Notes under the pieces: generated by a model
The model's input: only the letters and a program-made list of their open reading frames with translations
What the model was told of the DNA's origin: nothing
Databases searched by the model: none
Program-made: the position numbers and the translations under genes
Assembly: GCF_021390675.1 (NCBI RefSeq)
Contig: NZ_JAJEJV010000004.1
Coordinates: 1,984,001 to 2,048,000, forward strand
Length of the DNA: 64,000 nt
DNA from: Dyella sp. 2HG41-7
GTDB lineage: Bacteria > Pseudomonadota > Gammaproteobacteria > Xanthomonadales > Rhodanobacteraceae
Reading direction: 5' to 3'
In this document: one piece after another, positions 62,806 to 64,000 of the stretch
Position numbering within the stretch: position 1 is the stretch's first letter
Layout of the letters: every line of letters starts with the position of its first letter

Positions 62806-63297
62806 ATGAAAAAAAGTTTGACTCTTCTTGCGCTAGTGATGCTCTGCATCTTTACACCCATGGTTAACGCCGGTGATATCGATCGATTCTGTTTCGATCG
62901 GGGCGACACCAACGAGAAGGTTTGTGCGGTTCCTTTGACGGTGTTGATCGCACGAGGTGAAGACTTCAATGGCAAGCTTGTGCTCTTGCATGGGTATTTT
63001 GCAAATGGAGCGGTGCCGGTGCTCTTTGCCAGTAACGAAGACTTTCTTACATCAAACGTCGAAAATGGCGTGGTTGTACGCGTTCAAAAAGATAGCCCGA
63101 TAGCGGCAAGGCTGTTCGAATTAAATCATAGATCAGTGGACATATTGGGTAGATATGATGCTAGTCCCGTCGATCTGACCAGTTATCATGCTGGCAGAGC
63201 AAGCGGAAGTATTTCGAGCATTCGGCTGGTTGGCGATGCTTACGCACCTTGGGGCTTCAACGAATACGGCCCCATGTTGATAACTCCAAAACAGTAG
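62806..63297 (+). CDS. exported small protein, candidate immunity to the RHS-core tip
   Basis: A 163-residue protein starting one base after the RHS-core stop. A Sec signal peptide covers residues 1-22 (ends PMVNAGD). The mature part has two Cys near the start (RFCFDRGDTNEKVCAVP) and a beta-rich fold (LVLLHGYFANGAVPVLFAS). No family recognised. Its position directly after a putative toxin tip, and periplasmic location, suggest an immunity protein acting against a periplasmic toxin; this is inference. Confidence 0.68.
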   Translation: MKKSLTLLALVMLCIFTPMVNAGDIDRFCFDRGDTNEKVCAVPLTVLIARGEDFNGKLVLLHGYFANGAVPVLFASNEDFLTSNVENGVVVRVQKDSPIAARLFELNHRSVDILGRYDASPVDLTSYHAGRASGSISSIRLVGDAYAPWGFNEYGPMLITPKQ

Positions 63298-63427
63298 ACT
63301 GAACAACACGGCCTCGTCGTATTGACGTTAACCTAATCGAATCGCTGGGTTAGGTGTCCGATACACGCATAGTTCGTGCCGAAGTGACCGTCAAACGAAG
63401 TCAAATAAATTGAGTGACGTTGAGTGA

Positions 63428-63847
63428 CTACCAGTCGAGCTGTTCTTGTCGCTCACGGTTGCTGATGGCGAGCTCGTGCGCAGCTTCGGCAACGGGGCAC
63501 TGCGCACTGCGATGAGTGCCGTGGAGATGTCTGCGCAGGCCCTCAGGGTAGGTAAACCCGGGCCCGTGTTTGTAGAAGTTTTGCGCCTCAGCGCGACACA
63601 GCGGACATATCGCTCGCTCTTCGCTGTACTTTTCATTGCCGACCGTAATGACGTCCGCGAGCTCTAGCACTTTCTCGACGGCATCGCGAAACCAGGTGTA
63701 CACGGCGCCCGGCTCGCAGAAGTCGGATCGTGGATATAACACCTTTTCGAATTTGGGTCCGGTCAATTCGATGATTGCCACGCGCGCCATAAAAAGATCG
63801 CTCTCCAGCTTACGGATTCGCGCCTCGAGCTCTGATTTGGCTCTCAT
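63428..63847 (-). CDS. unknown protein with coiled-coil start and CxxC...H...H motif
   Basis: A 139-residue protein. The N-terminal SELEARIRKLESDLFMARVAI is a coiled coil. Near the C-terminus CPLCRAEA followed by LRRHLHGTH and a later Cys resembles a zinc-finger-like cluster. GAGG lies seven bases before the ATG. It diverges from the gene that starts at 63983, across a palindrome. Function unknown. Confidence 0.7.
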   Translation of the reverse strand: MRAKSELEARIRKLESDLFMARVAIIELTGPKFEKVLYPRSDFCEPGAVYTWFRDAVEKVLELADVITVGNEKYSEERAICPLCRAEAQNFYKHGPGFTYPEGLRRHLHGTHRSAQCPVAEAAHELAISNRERQEQLDW

Positions 63848-63867
63848 GTGTGCGCCTCGGGCAGAGT

Positions 63868-63903
63868 GATAACGACTGACAAGAATTTTTATCGATCGTT
63901 ATC
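63868..63903. promoter_or_regulatory. inverted repeat in the divergent promoter at the right edge
   Basis: GATAACGA (63868-63875) and TCGTTATC (63896-63903) form a perfect eight-base inverted repeat with a 20-base AT-rich spacer, between two divergent starts. A plausible operator. TACCCACA (63944-63951) lies nearby and resembles the element repeat motif. Confidence 0.4.
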
Positions 63904-63982
63904 GTAGACCCGTTGGGCGGTATATTGACCCTTGGCTACGGGTTACCCACAGTGGTGTCATCGCCCCCGCACTGGAGGTTTC

Positions 63983-64000
63983 ATGAGCGATCAAAATTCG
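63983..64000 (+). CDS. start of a gene cut by the right edge
   Basis: ATG with GGAGG five bases upstream begins MSDQNS before the window ends. Only six codons are visible, so the product cannot be named. The strong ribosome site and divergent layout with the 63428 gene support a real start. Confidence 0.5.

Overview
The window looks like a chromosomal segment of a gammaproteobacterium in the Xanthomonadales, most likely the Rhodanobacteraceae (Dyella/Luteibacter/Rhodanobacter type). This is inference from the gene families: a fused alpha/beta 2-oxoacid dehydrogenase E1, an Fsr-type pump next to a cupin-AraC regulator, an M16 protease, and large Sec-exported RHS proteins. It has not been checked against a database.

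Region 1 (1-31.2 kb) is ordinary core genome. It holds an MdtABC-type RND efflux operon (minus strand, cut by the left edge), an EamA permease, glutaryl-CoA dehydrogenase, a GNAT acetyltransferase, a GDCCVxC cysteine-rich protein, the fused E1, a 7TM-GGDEF diguanylate cyclase, an FMN reductase, polyphosphate kinase, an AraC regulator diverging from Fsr, a periplasmic M16 protease, a YbjQ pair, a 138-bp REPIN-like inverted repeat and MurJ. A tightly coupled minus-strand operon (SDR, methyltransferase, PyrD, MurB) follows, then an ALDH7-type dehydrogenase, tRNA-Arg(CCU) and three small envelope proteins. GcdH and ALDH7 probably serve the same lysine/pipecolate degradation route.

Region 2 (31.25-43.7 kb) is a phage-derived element. 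It has a tyrosine integrase with ordered repeats upstream, a reversed-order toxin-antitoxin pair behind a perfect palindrome, a C4-antisense-RNA-like leader, an AlpA regulator, a replication initiator, a Toprim primase-helicase, a tape-measure protein and a DUF5681 protein. Head, portal, large terminase, tail tube and lysis genes are missing, so it is a satellite-like or decayed element.

Region 3 (43.9-51.6 kb) is an accessory block: an OLD-family ATPase-Toprim nuclease, a DUF2513 protein with a membrane partner, a three-gene cassette of a serine recombinase plus two ParB-like proteins with no ParA, and small unknown genes.

Region 4 (52.0-63.3 kb) is a toxin locus. The first RHS protein ends in a hydrophobic variable tip and overlaps a small two-helix membrane protein, a likely immunity protein. 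The second RHS protein lacks the RHS-associated core and ends in fibronectin-type repeats; the missing core, with a putative effector tip, is encoded by the next gene with its own signal peptide, followed by an exported candidate immunity protein. This split RHS is the most unusual arrangement seen. The right edge has a zinc-finger-like gene and the first codons of a divergent gene.
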